A stretch of 64,000 nucleotides of DNA from Humulus lupulus. Lineage: Eukaryota; Streptophyta; Magnoliopsida; Rosales; Cannabaceae. The stretch lies in contig NC_084795.1 of assembly GCF_963169125.1 (NCBI RefSeq), positions 193,042,214 through 193,106,213 on the forward strand, written 5' to 3'. Made by a program: the position numbers and the translations under genes. This document shows, in pieces, positions 27,601 through 40,100 of this stretch (positions are counted from its first letter, which is position 1; every line of letters starts with the position of its first letter). Below the pieces are notes generated by a model. That model had not been told where the DNA came from. It saw only the letters and a program-made list of their open reading frames with translations, and did no database searches.

Positions 27601-30047
27601 ATTTAAAAACATATGGGAGGTAAGGCCTAATGCCTTTTCCCATCACGGACTTGCTTTCTTTGGGGTTTTAAGACCACATGGGATGCAAGCACAATTCCTA
27701 GCCCCATCCCAGAGATACATGTTCAAACCAAAATATGACACAAGGCCCAACGCCTTCTCCCATCCCGGACATGCATGGTTTGGGTGGTTCAAAACAGAAG
27801 GGATGAAAGGCCCAATGCCTAGTCCCAACTCGGACATGTTGGACCAGGGGGTTTAAAACAAAATGGTATGCAAGTCCCAATACCTAGTCCCTTCCCGAAC
27901 ATACATGGTCCGGGAAGTTCAAACCCAAATGGGACGAAAGGACCAATGGATATTCCCATGCTGGACATGCTTCGTTTGGGGGTTTAAATCCAAATGCGAC
28001 GCAAGGCCCAATGCCTAGTCGCTTCCCGAACTTGCTTGGTCCAGGGGACTTAAAACCAAGTGGGACGTAAGGCCCAATGACTAGTCCCATCGTGGACATG
28101 CTTGGTCTGGGGGGTTTAAACCAAATGTGCGGAAAGGCACAATACCCAGCCCTAACCCGGATGTACATGTCTGTGAGGTTCAATCCAAATGGGACGCTAG
28201 GCCCAATGCCTAGCCCCATCTCAGACATACATGGTCCGGGAGGTTCAATCCCAAATGGGACGCAAAGCACAATGCCTAGTCCTATACCCGACATGAATTG
28301 TCAAGGAGGTTCAAAAACCAAATGAAACAGAAGGCCCAATGCCAATTCCCATCGCGGACATGCTTGGATTAGGGATTTAAAAGAAAATGGGAGGCAAGGC
28401 AGAATGCCTATTCCCCTGCCGGACATACATGGTCCGGGAGGTTCAAACCCAATTGGGATGTATGCAGAAAGACTAGTCCCATCCCGAACATTCTTGGTTT
28501 AGGGGGTATAAAATCAAATGGGACGCAAGGCACAAAGCCCAGTCCTATCCGCAACATGAATGGTCTGGGAGATTTAAAAACAAATGGGAGGTAAGGCCTA
28601 ATGCCTTGTCCCATCACGAACTTGCTTTCTTTGGGGTTTTAAGACAACATGGGATGCAAGCACAATTCCTAGCCCCATCCCAGAGAAACATGGTACGGGA
28701 GGTTCAATCCCAAATGGGACACAAGGCCCAACACCTTCTCCCATCCAGTACATGCATGGTTTGGGTGGTTCAAAACAAAAGGGATGAAAGGCCTAATGCC
28801 TAGTCCCAACTCGGACATGCTGGACCAGGGGGTTTAAAACAAAATGGTATGCAAGGCCCAATATCTAGTCCCATCCCGAACATACATGGTCCCGGAAGTT
28901 CAAACCCAAATGGGACGAAAGGACCAATGGTTATTCCCATGCTGGACATGCTTCGTTTGGGGCATGAAATCCTAATGGGAAGCAAGGCCCAATGCCGAGT
29001 CGCTTCCCGGACTTGCTTGGTCTAGGGGACTTAAAACCTAGTGGGATGCAAGGCTGAATGACTAGTCCCATCGCGGACATGCTTGGTCTGGGGGGTTTAA
29101 AACCAAATGTGCGGAAAGGCACAATGCCAAGTCCCAACCCTGACATACATGTCAGTGAGGTTCAATCCAAATGGGACGCTTGGCCCAATGCCTAGCCCCT
29201 TCTCAGACATACATGGTCCGGGAGGTTCAATCCCAAATGGGATGCAAAGCACAATGCCCAGTCCCATACCCGACATGAATTGTCAAGGAGGTTCAAAAAC
29301 CAAATGGGACAGAAGGTCCAATGCCAATTCCCATCGCGGACATGCTTGGACTAGGGGTTTAAAAGAAAATGGGAGGCAAGGCAGAATGCCTAGTTCCCTC
29401 TCGGACATACATGGTCCGGGAGGTTCAAACCCAAATGGGATGTATGCCCAAAGACTATTCCCATCCCGAACATTCTTGGTTTGGGTGGTGTAAAATCAAA
29501 TGGGACGCAAGGCACAAAGCCTAGTCCCATCCGTAAAATGAATGGTCTGGGAGTTATAAAAACAAATGGGAGGTAAGGCCTAATGCCTTGTCCCATCACG
29601 GACATGCCTGGTTTGGTGGTTTTAAAACCACATGGGATGCAAGGAACAATTCCTAGCCCCATCCTAGAGATACATGGTACGGGAGGTTCAAACCCAAATG
29701 GGATACAAGGCCCAACGCCTTCTCCCATCCCGGACATGCGTGGTTTGGGTGGTTCAAAACAAAAGGGATGAAAGGCCCAATGCCTAGTCCCAACTCGGAC
29801 ATGCTGGACCAGGGGGTTTAAAACAAAATGGTACGCAAGGCCCAATACCTAGTCCCATCCCGAACATACATGATCCGGGAAGTTCAAACCCAAATGGGAC
29901 GAAAGGACCAATGGCTTTTCCCATGTTGGACATGCTACGTTTGGGGGTTTAAATCCAAATGGGAAGCAACGCCCAATGCCTAGTAGCTTCCCGGACTTGC
30001 TTGGTCCAGGGGACTTAAACCCAAGTGGGACGCAAGGCCCAATGACT

Positions 30048-30052
30048 AGTCC
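30048..30052. repeat. Left target-site duplication of E4 (AGTCC)
   Basis: AGTCC precedes the E4 5' LTR and is repeated at 53432-53436. Without E4 the satellite reads CTAGTCC|CATCGCGG, a normal monomer. Confidence 0.95.
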
Positions 30053-30953
30053 TGTTATCCAGATTTCAGGATAGCGTTTAGATTGATATCCTCGGGGAAG
30101 CAGAATTACCAATGTCGTTCACAGTAGGTGACCAGAGCTCGCGGATGGACAGAATGGCTTCGCCTCTCCCGTTTAGTGTCCGGATTACTCTTCCAAGCAA
30201 ACGCGACGCGGAGGCTCATCAACCCTCTCGGACTCCCGATGGGGTATTCTTCGGGGAAGCTCCTTCCAGGAGAAGCTCTTCAAGTAGTCTTCGCGGAAAC
30301 AGTTCCGTGCCTCGCACAGAACAAAACCAAACGGTCGAGTCATGGAGGAGGCATATTTGGAATGATATCCACCTGGCACAGGATCCCGCCTGACATGCCC
30401 GGCAGGTCAAAGCCGCACACATCCCAGCACGCCTAAGGGTACCTTTTCGCCTACTATTCCGCTGACAACTTGGAAAATACGGTTGACTTTGTGTGTTCCC
30501 CATACTTTCACGTAAATATACCCACATAGAGTCTTGTAGCCATGCTACTACAGTAATTGTATCCCCTATTTATGGCTGGTGTAATTAAGACTCATGTACG
30601 TAGAGAAAAACCCTAATCCAAAACCCTAGCTATAAAGACCCCTTCATTTTACAAGAAGGGGGACGGCCAACAAATCACATAGCAAGAACTCTACAAAAAT
30701 CTCTACAAAAATCTCTTTTGCTTCATCTTCTTCAAGAGAACCCGAGAGAAACATTGTGAGTGTGTGAAGTTCTTGTACACCAGCCATCTTACTGTAATCC
30801 TTTCCAAATATAATAATATCGACTCGTGGACTAGGGCTTGTTAACGCCTGAACCACGTAAAAACACTGTTTGTTTAGTTACATTTCAGTTCTTCTACAGT
30901 TCTTATCTTTTTATTATTCTGTTTGTATTCGTTTCCGAAAAACTCGGTAAACA
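30053..30953 (+). repeat. 5' LTR of E4 (901 bp)
   Basis: It begins TGTTATCCAG and ends GGTAAACA. A TATA box, TATAAAG, lies at 30631-30637 after CCCTAGC, followed by a C-rich stretch where transcription would start. Relative to the 3' LTR it has two extra short segments: about 15 bp at about 30695-30712 (a duplicated CTACAAAAATCT) and about 14 bp near 30375. Confidence 0.93.
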
Positions 30954-30956
30954 TTT

Positions 30957-30974
30957 TGGTGCTTTCATTGAGAG
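30957..30974 (+). promoter_or_regulatory. Candidate primer-binding site of E4
   Basis: TGGTGCTTTCATTGAGAG begins three bases after the LTR end. The TGG start pairs with a tRNA CCA end, and the position is right. I do not assign the tRNA. The 30975-31040 leader holds nothing else I can recognise. Confidence 0.6.
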
Positions 30975-31040
30975 CTGTAGGAAGTTGTTAGTCAGCTCTT
31001 TTTCTGTGTACGTTTTTTGTATTCACTTCGTGCTAAAGAG

Positions 31041-32721
31041 ATGGTGACTACGAGAAAATCCGCGGTTCACAAAAATGCTAGGGTCAACCCCGATACTGTG
31101 ATGGAAGATGTGGTGCAAACCGAACCCCTGGACTACCAAGGTGAAGACCCGACATCCCGCCAGGATCGGGTCAGTACCGAAGATATGACATACCTAGAAG
31201 ACGAAGAAGAGTATGTCCAAGACGGTTATTACAAGGACCCAGAACTGGTACTATGAGAAGGACCCAGAACTGGTCCAAGTAGCCGAAGAACTGGAGGTCA
31301 CCAAAGCCAAGCTTGCTGAGCAGGAGCGCCTCTCTGAAAAAATGCAGCGCATGATGGAGCGCCTCCAAAGCAAGTTCGGAGACCTAGGCGACTCGGACGA
31401 GGACGCCTCTGTTTTAGGAGGTGCTGATGCCGCTATGCCGGATCCAGCCGCTGCTGGACCATCCAAAGCCGCCCCTAACAAGGGCAAAGAAAAAGTTGGA
31501 GAGCCTGTACGCGCTGACGCCCCTGCACCTCCTAAAGGCGTGAATCACCAGGCCGACAGCCCCCCCCGCGCGCAGAAGGTCTATGGCGCTCCTAAGCCCA
31601 GACGTCCTTCAGCCCCAAGGGGGCACTCCGTGCCTAAAGGGCCCGGTGCTAAGGCACCCAGGCCTAGGGGATGGAACAACCGCCCCAGCGATTCCGTCAA
31701 CCAGGACGGTCGGGCTGTGAACTCGCACTCCGAAGACAGTTGGTCCACGGTGGACCTAAGAAGAAGGTTGGAGGCCAAGTATGAAAAGGCCAAAGGAGAA
31801 AAGGCCAGGCCTCACGGAGATGACCTCCGAAATCATATTAACGACAAGCTCCGGGGACGTGACCTCCCGGAGAGTGATACGAAGAGGCTCGAGGAACAGA
31901 TTGCTGCCTTGACCAAGCTGGTCCGGAAGCAAAGTGGGGCCCTGTCAGACTCTGAGGAGGAAGACCCGGAACCATGTATTCGGAGGATCGCGGAAACGTC
32001 CCTCCCGGATAACTTCAAAATGCCTCACATAGAATTATATGATGGGAGGACGGACACGCGTACCCACCTAGCTAAATACAACAAAATGATGCAAGTGGCG
32101 CGTGTCAGTGAAAACGCCAAATGCATGTGCTTCTCACTCACCCTTACCAAGTCCGTGGAGGACTGGTGGAAAAGATTAGCTCCCGGATCAATCCACAGTT
32201 GGAAGGAGCTACAGTCCGCATTCAGGAGGCAGTTCATTGCTGCCCGCGACCACGACATGGAGGTTGGTTCCTTAACCAACATCAAGCAGCAACCCAATGA
32301 GAACCTCATAGCTTTCATTCAGAGAATGATGGAAGCTGCTGCAAAGACCAAGGTCAGCGATGACATGAAGCTGATCGCCCTTCAATCGGGCCTTACTGTC
32401 GGCTCCCTGCTATGGGGGGAAATGCAAAGGAGACGGGCAGAAATGTTGTCCGAATTCATGTCAAAAGCCCAGGGAATCATCAACCTTGAGGATGCCTACC
32501 AGCAGGCCTTTGGAGTTCCCCCGGCTCCAACGCCTTCCGTGACTGCGCCGAGCTTTGCTTCGCAAGCTCCCGCACCAGCCCTCACGCTTCCAGGAGCCCA
32601 ATTCACTCCAAGTGTGTATGGGCCTTCTGCGTCTGCTCAGACGCCGAGTCAAACCCATTTCTCTGGGTACAGAGCTGTACAAACCGGATGTAGTATCGCT
32701 CCTGGCATGCCGCAGCCGTAA
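31041..32721 (+). pseudogene. gag: E4 gag: capsid region, frameshifted and with an in-frame stop
   Basis: Gag would form the particle that packages element RNA. The ATG at 31041 opens a frame rich in acidic residues that ends at about 31256. A 25-bp tandem duplication there (17 identical bases at 31233 and 31258) shifts the frame, and gag continues in the next frame to a TAA at 32719-32721. Visible parts are a short coiled coil (about 31290-31385), a Pro/Ala/Lys-rich linker (31420-31700), a charged segment, and the retrotransposon gag (capsid) domain at about 32020-32490 with the typical WW, 'F..QF' and 'L..I.Q' pattern. After the TAA the same frame continues into the zinc knuckle and pol, so gag and pol appear to be one polyprotein. 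The Pro-rich tail at 32510-32720 is low complexity. Confidence 0.88.
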
Positions 32722-34887
32722 GCGGAACGCCCAGAACGAAATTTGAGCCAATCGCGGAGCAAACGAAGCGGAAGAAACTCCAACCGGGGAGACCATTCAA
32801 AGAAACCCCGGAAGGACTATGAGCCCAAGTTCACAGAATATACCAGTTTGATAGACTCGCGAGAGAATGTCTATCGGGCGACCTGTAATATGGTCAACTA
32901 CAGGAAGCCCCCGAAAGTGTCTCACGGAGGAAGGCGTCCGCGAGACTCCAATAAGAGGTGTGAGTTCCACGGAGACGTGGGGCACACCACGAATGAGTGC
33001 CTTCAGTTGAAGGATGAGATCGAGTCCCTGGCAAGAGCGGGACACCTCGGTCAGTGGGTGAGGATACCCATTATCTATCCCGGACAGGGGGTAGTTCACG
33101 GAGCTGCATATTCCCCGGGACAGAGGGGGACCGCTAGCGCTCCTGGAGCCGGTCACCCCCAAGCTCCCGGGTCTCAGTTCCCAGCGCTTCCTGCTCCACC
33201 CGCTCCGGCACCCATTGCCTTGTTGGCTCCAGGACCGGGCAACCCATATCCGCCCGGCCTTGCTCCGCCATCCGTTGACGGACACGTAGCCACCATTTCC
33301 AGAGGAGCGCACCTTGCCGGAAACACGCGCAACTCCCAGAAGAGGTACTTAAGGGAGTTAGAACACACTGGGGAGATGTGCGCCTTGGTTCAATCACCCA
33401 CTCAACGTCCCCGAATGATGGACCTTCCCATCACCTTCACGGAGGACGATGCTCGACATGTTCACTTCCCCCACAACGATCCCCTCGTGGTGGAAGCCCA
33501 AATTGCCAATAAGAAGGTCTCACGGATCCTGGTCGACAACGGAAGCTCCGTAAACATCCTCTTCAAAGCGGCCTTCCGCGCGATCGGATTAACCGAGACA
33601 GACTTGACCCCATGCCCCATCCAGCTTCAAGGGTTCAACGGGGATGCACTCATGCCATTAGGCAAAATTCAACTGCCAGTCACCCTCAGGGGAGAAAGCG
33701 ACGCTTGTGCCTTCAAGCACAGCACATTCGTGGTGGTCGACTGCCCCACGGCGTATAATGCCATCCTAGGCCGACCGGTCCTAATAGATTGTGGGGCCAT
33801 AACCTCGATACGCCACTTATGCTTGAAGTTTCCATGCGACGATGGGCGTATCGGCACCCTCCGAGGAGACCAGCGAAGTGCACGAAGCTGTTATAACGTC
33901 TCCGTCCGATCCGTCTACACGGTCCAGGAGACGGTTGCTGCCATTCCTTTGGCGGAAGAATTACCAGAAACTGGGGGTGCTCAAGAGGCATACTTTGACG
34001 AACTCGACCCAAGAGTGGGAATCGAGAAAGCGATAGAGCCGATGGAGGAAGTCGAAGAGGTGATCCTCAACCCGGGAGATCCCACCAAAGTCATTCAGGT
34101 GGGGAAAAACCTGCCGTCGGCCATTCGAGATAAGATCGTGGCCACTGTGAAGAATAATCAGGATATCCTGGCGTGGTGCCACGCTGATATGACGGGGATT
34201 AATCCTAATGTTGCATGCCACGCACTCAACATAGACCCATCTGCAACTCCGATTCGCCAAAAGAGGAGGCCGTTAGACCCAGTGAGGGCCGAAGCCGTCA
34301 AAGCTGAAGTGGACAAGTTGATGTCCATAGGCTTTCTCCAGGAGTCACACTATCCCGTGTGGTTGGCCAACCCAGTTCTGGTCCCGAAACCCGATGGGTC
34401 CTGGAGAATGTGCATTGACTTCACGGACCTAAACAAAGCCTGCCCGAAAGATTGTTTCCCTCTTCCGCGAATCGATCAGATGGTAGACGCTACTTCTGGG
34501 TACGAACTCTTATCCTTCATGGATGCGTACTCCGGATACAACCAAATCAAGATGCATGTCGCGGACTAGGAACACACCAGCTTCCTCACGGACAAGGGTG
34601 TCTACTGTTACGTGGTCATGCCTTTCGGTTTGAAGAATGCTGGGGCGACGTACCAGCGTCTAGTAAACAGGATGTTCAAGGACCAACTGGGGAGGAACAT
34701 GGAGGTGTACGTGGACGACATGTTGGTAAAGTCCAAGACCTCCGGGGACCACAGTGACGACCTTGAGGAAGCTTTCGCCGTGATCCGAAAGTACGGGATG
34801 AAACTGAATCCAAAGAAATGTACTTTCGGGGTCTCGTCTGGGAAGTTCCTCGGTTTCATTGTCATCTCCCACGGAGTGGAAGCCAAC
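32722..34887 (+). pseudogene. pol: E4 gag C-terminus, protease and first part of reverse transcriptase
   Basis: The frame is the same as gag. A zinc knuckle of form C-x2-H-x4-H-x4-C lies at 32959-33000, followed by a Pro/Gly/Ala-rich linker to about 33290. The aspartic protease has its active site in LVDNGSS, with the Asp at 33535-33537, followed by the ILGRP motif near 33762. Reverse transcriptase starts near 34260, with PVWLANPVLVPK, WRMCIDFTDLN and FMDAYSGYNQI. A TAG stop at 34567-34569 interrupts it. Beyond the stop the frame continues through MPFGLKNAGATYQ and the catalytic YVDDM at 34708-34722. It breaks at 34887/34888, where E5 is inserted. Protease would cut the polyprotein and RT would copy the RNA. 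The stop and the insertion rule out a functional product. Confidence 0.93.
34883..34887. repeat. Left target-site duplication of E5 (CCAAC)
   Basis: CCAAC before the E5 5' LTR is repeated at 43846-43850. Removing 8963 bp restores the pol frame without a shift. Confidence 0.95.
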
Positions 34888-37127
34888 TGTAACGACCCAA
34901 ATTCGCTAATAAGGCTTAAGGACCTTGATTAGTGTGCCAGGAGGGCAGGTTGGGATTTATGATTTATGTGTGATTTTATGAATTAAATGCATGGTTATGA
35001 TTTAAAGCACGTTATTTGACTATTTGTTTATCTGAGATGCATGACTATGTATACTAGTATGCATGTAGGCCCGGATCGTGTTAGAAGGGCGTAAATGTAA
35101 TTTTGGCCATGATTGGCATAACGGTATTGATATGTGATAATTGTATTCTGTGAATTGTACCACGTGGGTGTGGTTGTATTATTGTGATGCACGTGCCGAG
35201 ACGGTCCTAGAGAGCTAGTTAACTCAAGAGTTGCAACGGGATTTCTGTACCCGGCTCGGGAGGAGCCTAGGGGTACCTCGGGAATTTTATGGTTAAGTTG
35301 AGATTTAGCGGGTAATGGTTATTGGAGATTTAGTAACCTGGGTAACCATTAGTTACTGCTGAGAGTAACAACTTTTAGAGAGAAAATGGTAGAAATGAAA
35401 TAGAAATGAAAGGACTTAAGTGCCCTTGAGGTTTAAGTAGGAAAAGATAGGTAAGTAAGGGTAAAGTGGTCATTTGGCAAGGTTAATAGACAAATTTGGG
35501 CTGTGTATATGGGGTGTACGGTTTGGGGCTTATTTATGTTTAGTCTTGATAGAGTTTGAAGAGAAGAGAAATGAGAGGGAAAAGCTAGGGCATGAGGAAG
35601 AAGAAGAAGAAGAAGAAGAGAAGGAGAAGTGGGAGTCTAGGAAGGGGTCAAGCAAGCCTTGTGTGGATTCTCCATTGGAGGTAAGAGCTTTATACATACC
35701 TAAGTTTTGATTTCTGTTTTGAATTGTAAAATCTAGAGCTAGAGTTAGTTGTTTGAGTTTTGGGATGAGTTGCTGAAAATAGGAATCAATGGGTGTGAAT
35801 CTTGGGTGTATTGATGTTTTGAGCTTGAACCTTGAGTTATGGGTTGTTATATAGTCTATTTGATGTTTGAAAATGATTTTGGGGTTTGGGTATTGGTTTA
35901 GTATGAATTGGGAAGGTTTTAGCTCGGAGAAAACGCAGGAGAAAACCCAGAATTCTGGGTCTGCGAAGGCGTGCCGCGACACAAGTTTTTCGTGCCGCGG
36001 CAAGGGAGCCTCTGGCTGGTGGGTGCCGCGGCACAAGGATGTGGTGCCGCGGCACAAGGCAAATTTCAGGGCATCATTTTTAGGCAATTTTAGGCCTTTG
36101 CTCCGGGGGTTCGGGGGATGACTCCGGGGTGTTGTTTTAAGGTTTTAGAAGTCCCGAGAGTGCGGGATTGGTCCCGGGAAGTGGTTTTGGGTTGATTAGT
36201 ATTGAGGGATGTTTCTTGTGTGTTGTGACTAGGTTGTTGGTGAGGCTCGTGCTTGAGGACCGTGCTCGTGGCTTAAGTGCATCAGGAGGCTCGGTGTGCA
36301 GGTAAGAAAACTATAACACCCGAGGTTAGGGCATGGCCCCAGATTGTATTATGTGCAAATGTTTAAACCTTAAATGAATCATGATGTGAGTGAATGATTA
36401 TTTTGAATGTACTATATGTGTGATTATGATGAAATGAGCGGCAAGGGCCGAGTACGGCGTAAGCCGGGGCGGCCGTGGGCCGGGTACGGCGTAAGCCGGG
36501 GCGGCCGTGGGCCGAAAGTAACACCTAGCACATGGGATGCTATATTCAGGGTGGGACCCAAGGGATACATGAGTTATCCTCGCGGTGAGAACCGATACCC
36601 CAGGCTTCGGTAAGGCTCTGGGGCGGCATGGCCGTGTTTGCTTAGTCTAATGATTGACTTGTTTAATTGTGGATTATCTGTTATGATAAACTGTATACGT
36701 TGTATATGTTATGTTCTGCATGAGTTTTCTTGCTGGGCTTCGGCTCACGGGTGCTCTGTGTTGCAGGTAAGGGCAATGATTGAGTCAACCAACCATGAGT
36801 ACGGAGAGCGTGAAGCGATGCGTACATGTTTGGCCTGCCCGACTGCTTTGGTTGGGGGTTTATTCGAAAATGGCTGTAATAATCTATGATTTTGTAACCG
36901 ATCAACTGTAAACTTATTTCATGATGTAAATAGTTTTCAAACCTTATTTTGGGATCCCAATTGTTTAAATACTAGAAGTTTTTATTGAGTCAACGCATTT
37001 TCAAAGAGTACAGCCTTAACTTTTTTATTAGTCACACTTTTGTTTCAAAACCTCGGTTAGCGAGTTCATTGCACTGTTTTGTCTTAAAACTCACTTAGTA
37101 ACGGCTCTAAGGATGTAGGGCGTTACA
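34888..37127 (+). repeat. 5' LTR of E5 (2240 bp)
   Basis: TGTAACGACC...GGGCGTTACA. Landmarks: (GAA)n at about 35594-35620, palindrome ACCCAGAATTCTGGGT at 35945-35960, GTGCCGCGGCAC palindromes at 36023-36034 and 36044-36055 with two degenerate ones from 35971, and a 32-bp GC-rich unit present twice in tandem at about 36449-36515. AGGTAAG splice-donor-like sequences lie at 35679, 36300 and 36765. Open frames here are short or low complexity and are not considered genes. Confidence 0.95.
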
Positions 37128-37130
37128 ACT

Positions 37131-37148
37131 TGGTATCAGAGCGAGCCA
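37131..37148 (+). promoter_or_regulatory. Primer-binding site of E5 (initiator tRNA-Met type)
   Basis: TGGTATCAGAGCGAGCCA lies three bases after the LTR, identical to the sites in E2 and E6. Confidence 0.9.
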
Positions 37149-40100
37149 AGGTTTATTGGTTCTGGAGATCGACCGAACATGTACGCTCGCTGTCAGTGAC
37201 AAGCTCGACTCAGGGTTGGTTGGTATGAGTGATGGACATGTCTAAATATATGTTTGAATGCCTGTTTGCCTGCTTATTTATATGGAGCATGGGGAATGAA
37301 ATGACATATGCATGAGATACTGATAGGGCCTGGCCCTTGACTATTGCATGTTGGGATTGATGCATGCTGAATAATACTATTATGTATGTGGATGAATATT
37401 GGCATAATGGTTCGCATATTGAGTGTATGTGGTTAATTTTCTGGATTTAATTCATTAGTTATATTTGTATATTGGCTTGTTTGAAGCATGATAAGTATGG
37501 ATTTACTTAGTAACGATTGAATCTGGTAGCTAAACGTATATCATTGTGGATTTGACCTAGTATATGCTTGTGTGTGCATTATACCTGTGGATATTTGGAT
37601 TTAGTTGTGAGTTGGTTCAGAGTATGAACCTCTGAGTTCAGGAGTTTGGTCGGTTTGGACGGATGAACTTGAGTTGTTGGTTCCTAGAAGGGTTTTGTGG
37701 ACGTGATATTGTGTTGAAAGGGGGTTTTAGATATAAGTTGGAATTGAGATCTCCAGTTACCCCTGAAAGTAGCAGCAGAGGATCACTAGTGTGTGAGCTA
37801 GCTGTGGAGTTTGTTAGTTGAGATGGGATAGAAGAACAGTGGATTCCTTTGGGGAAACTAGCTGATTCCGATGTGTTAACAGTAAGGTTACCAGTGTTGG
37901 TTTACTGTGAGGTATGGACAGATAAAGGTATTACATGAGAGGTTTAAGGGGTGTTATCCTCGGGTTTTGAGGAGAGCTCGAGTTGGCAAGGGATTTATCA
38001 ATAGACGAGCAGAGTTAATTCCACCCTTGGTTAAGGGGATGAGGGATCCTGATTAGAGGGTCGTGTTAATGTTGAGGCAGAGAGGTACCCGGATTTGGTA
38101 CTCGGGCTGAGGTACTGGCTTAATGGGTTTGGAAGGACCTATATGATGAAAGGTTAGAAGAGATTTTAAAGACATGATTTGCACCATGGAGATTGGTGGG
38201 CTTATAAGTTTGGCTTGGACTGTTGGGGGTAACAACAGTGTAAATCAATGGGTTTGGTGATCTGGGTAATTCATTTCGGAAAGTTATACTGATGGATGTA
38301 TCCGGAATTGATGACGACCCATTTAAGGATTTAAGATCGGGAATAGTCTAAGGTATTTGGGCTGCTCTGAGGTATGAGTTTATCGTCTGCATGTGGATGG
38401 CGGAGAGGGCCATGTTGTTCGAGGAACTGATGGTTGATGTTTAGAGCATGAGTGATAGAGCCGCAAGGGCGGTGCTTCCTTTCATGGAATTAGTAAGGAT
38501 AGATTTGTGATAATCAAGTTAAAGGGACCCCGGATAGTTCTATGGCTTCTAGTTTGCCAGAAAGGGGGAAAAGTCTGATTGATAAGATGGTACTTGTGGT
38601 GATAGAACGCAGTGAGGTCGGATTCTCACTTTTGAGGGGAAAGGACCCCAGACAGTGCTTGGGCACCTAATTTGAGCTTTGAAAGAAGTTTGGTTACTAA
38701 GGTGGTTGTCAAGATGGCGATAGGAACCAGGGAGGTTATTGGTATACATGAGGAAGAGGATGCCACCTGAGAGGAGGCCAGGTGAGGGCATGACTTCTAC
38801 GTAGAATGACTCGAGATGTTAGGATGGATTTCCCATGGTGCGGGAAACGGAGAACTGGAATGCATCGATACATTCGAGGTTCGAGGCTGAGTCCTCAAGG
38901 ATGAGCATTTAACTGACGAGCTTATGCTTTGGACATGTAACTAACTGGAAGGGCTCGGTGTTGGGAATGTTCCGAGAGGGAGATGGACATAGAGAGGTTG
39001 CCTCAAAGGTGCCATTTGAGAGGCCGAGGACAGTAATACTTATTGAGAAGGAATTAGAAACTCTGGCAGATGAATTGTTGAGGATATCATCTGGAGTACG
39101 TAAAGGAGACAGAGCTGATCAGTGGAAAAATTACGTGGGTATGTAAAGAAAGATTTAGGGGATACTTCAAGGTCAGACTACAGATAAGGATCGGTATAAG
39201 GAGTGTTGTAAAAGACGGTTTTGGCCGACAGAAAGTCTATTGAAGCAATCGAAGGAATCTGAGCCTGGTATAGCCAGTGTGCTATACTGCGGGGATTGTT
39301 GGCATCGTCGGGTTAGAACAAAAGTTTAATGTTGGATACAAGATGGGACGATGTCTCCAAGAGTTGATCTAGGACCTGGATTTTACCAGTTGGAAACCAA
39401 GGATAAAGACTTTTCGTGAATTGATTAGGTGGCACCGGGTAGGGTGTGAGAAATTGGTAACAAGGATTCTGGAACTGTTCAAGCTGCAGCAGCACAGGTA
39501 AATTCTTTAGGCGGAGAATGCGTGAACGGTATGGGCAAGTCCCCTTCAAGCTCACGAGCAGTGCATGTGGATTACTCCCAGACGGAAATGGTGAGCAACT
39601 GATTATTAGGCTGAAGACGTTAGTACCCAGAAGGCGGTGTCTCAGGTAAGGTTCTACGGAGTGTTAGTTTGGGAGTCGTCAAGAGTATTCAGAATAGAGC
39701 TACAAGAAGAAAGGACAGGTATGAGGAGATTTGATCTGAAGCCGCAAGGAGGCTAATGAAGAACATCCAAAGAATTGAAGGCATAACAAGACTGGTAAGC
39801 GCGTCATCTACTGCATAAGCACCTCCGAAGATTACTACATCAGAGATGAGAAGAACAGTAAAGTTTGAGGTTAGATGGATTGAGTGGTGTCAAATCAGAA
39901 AGAAATTCAGAAGACAAGGTAAGATTTGATTGGTTACGGACGATGATGGAATTTGCGTGTGTTTTGGTTAAGTAAAGAGTGATTTCATAAAGGACCTGAT
40001 CTATGGTAAGGTTATGAAAATGTGGGAGTGCATCACGGGTTGGGCACGCCCAGGATTAAATTGATGCGAGGATGGATTAAACCTTGCGGGAGGCGACAGA

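Larger units (their letters stand above)
24650..30052 (+). repeat. Satellite block S2
   Basis: This is the same satellite in the same orientation as S1. After removing E2 plus one target duplication (11065 bp) the HOR phase continues exactly: the landmark at 24748 maps to 13683, which is 984 after 12699. The period stays 984 at 24748, 25732 and 26716. It is then interrupted by a four-monomer deletion near 27361-27370 and a ~10-bp deletion near 27720. Later HORs (27437, 28408, 29390) are more diverged. Confidence 0.95.

Noticed and set aside
30112..30436. Short frames in the E4 LTRs (also 52619-52883)
   Set aside because: They are not conserved between the two LTRs in length or end, and lie upstream of the TATA box. 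They are not treated as genes.
35530..36087. 185-codon minus-strand frame in the E5 LTR (repeated at 42248-42805)
   Set aside because: It lies in the LTR with low-complexity Ser and Lys runs from the (GAA)n tract. It is broken in the E1, E2 and E6 LTRs, so there is no sign of selection.
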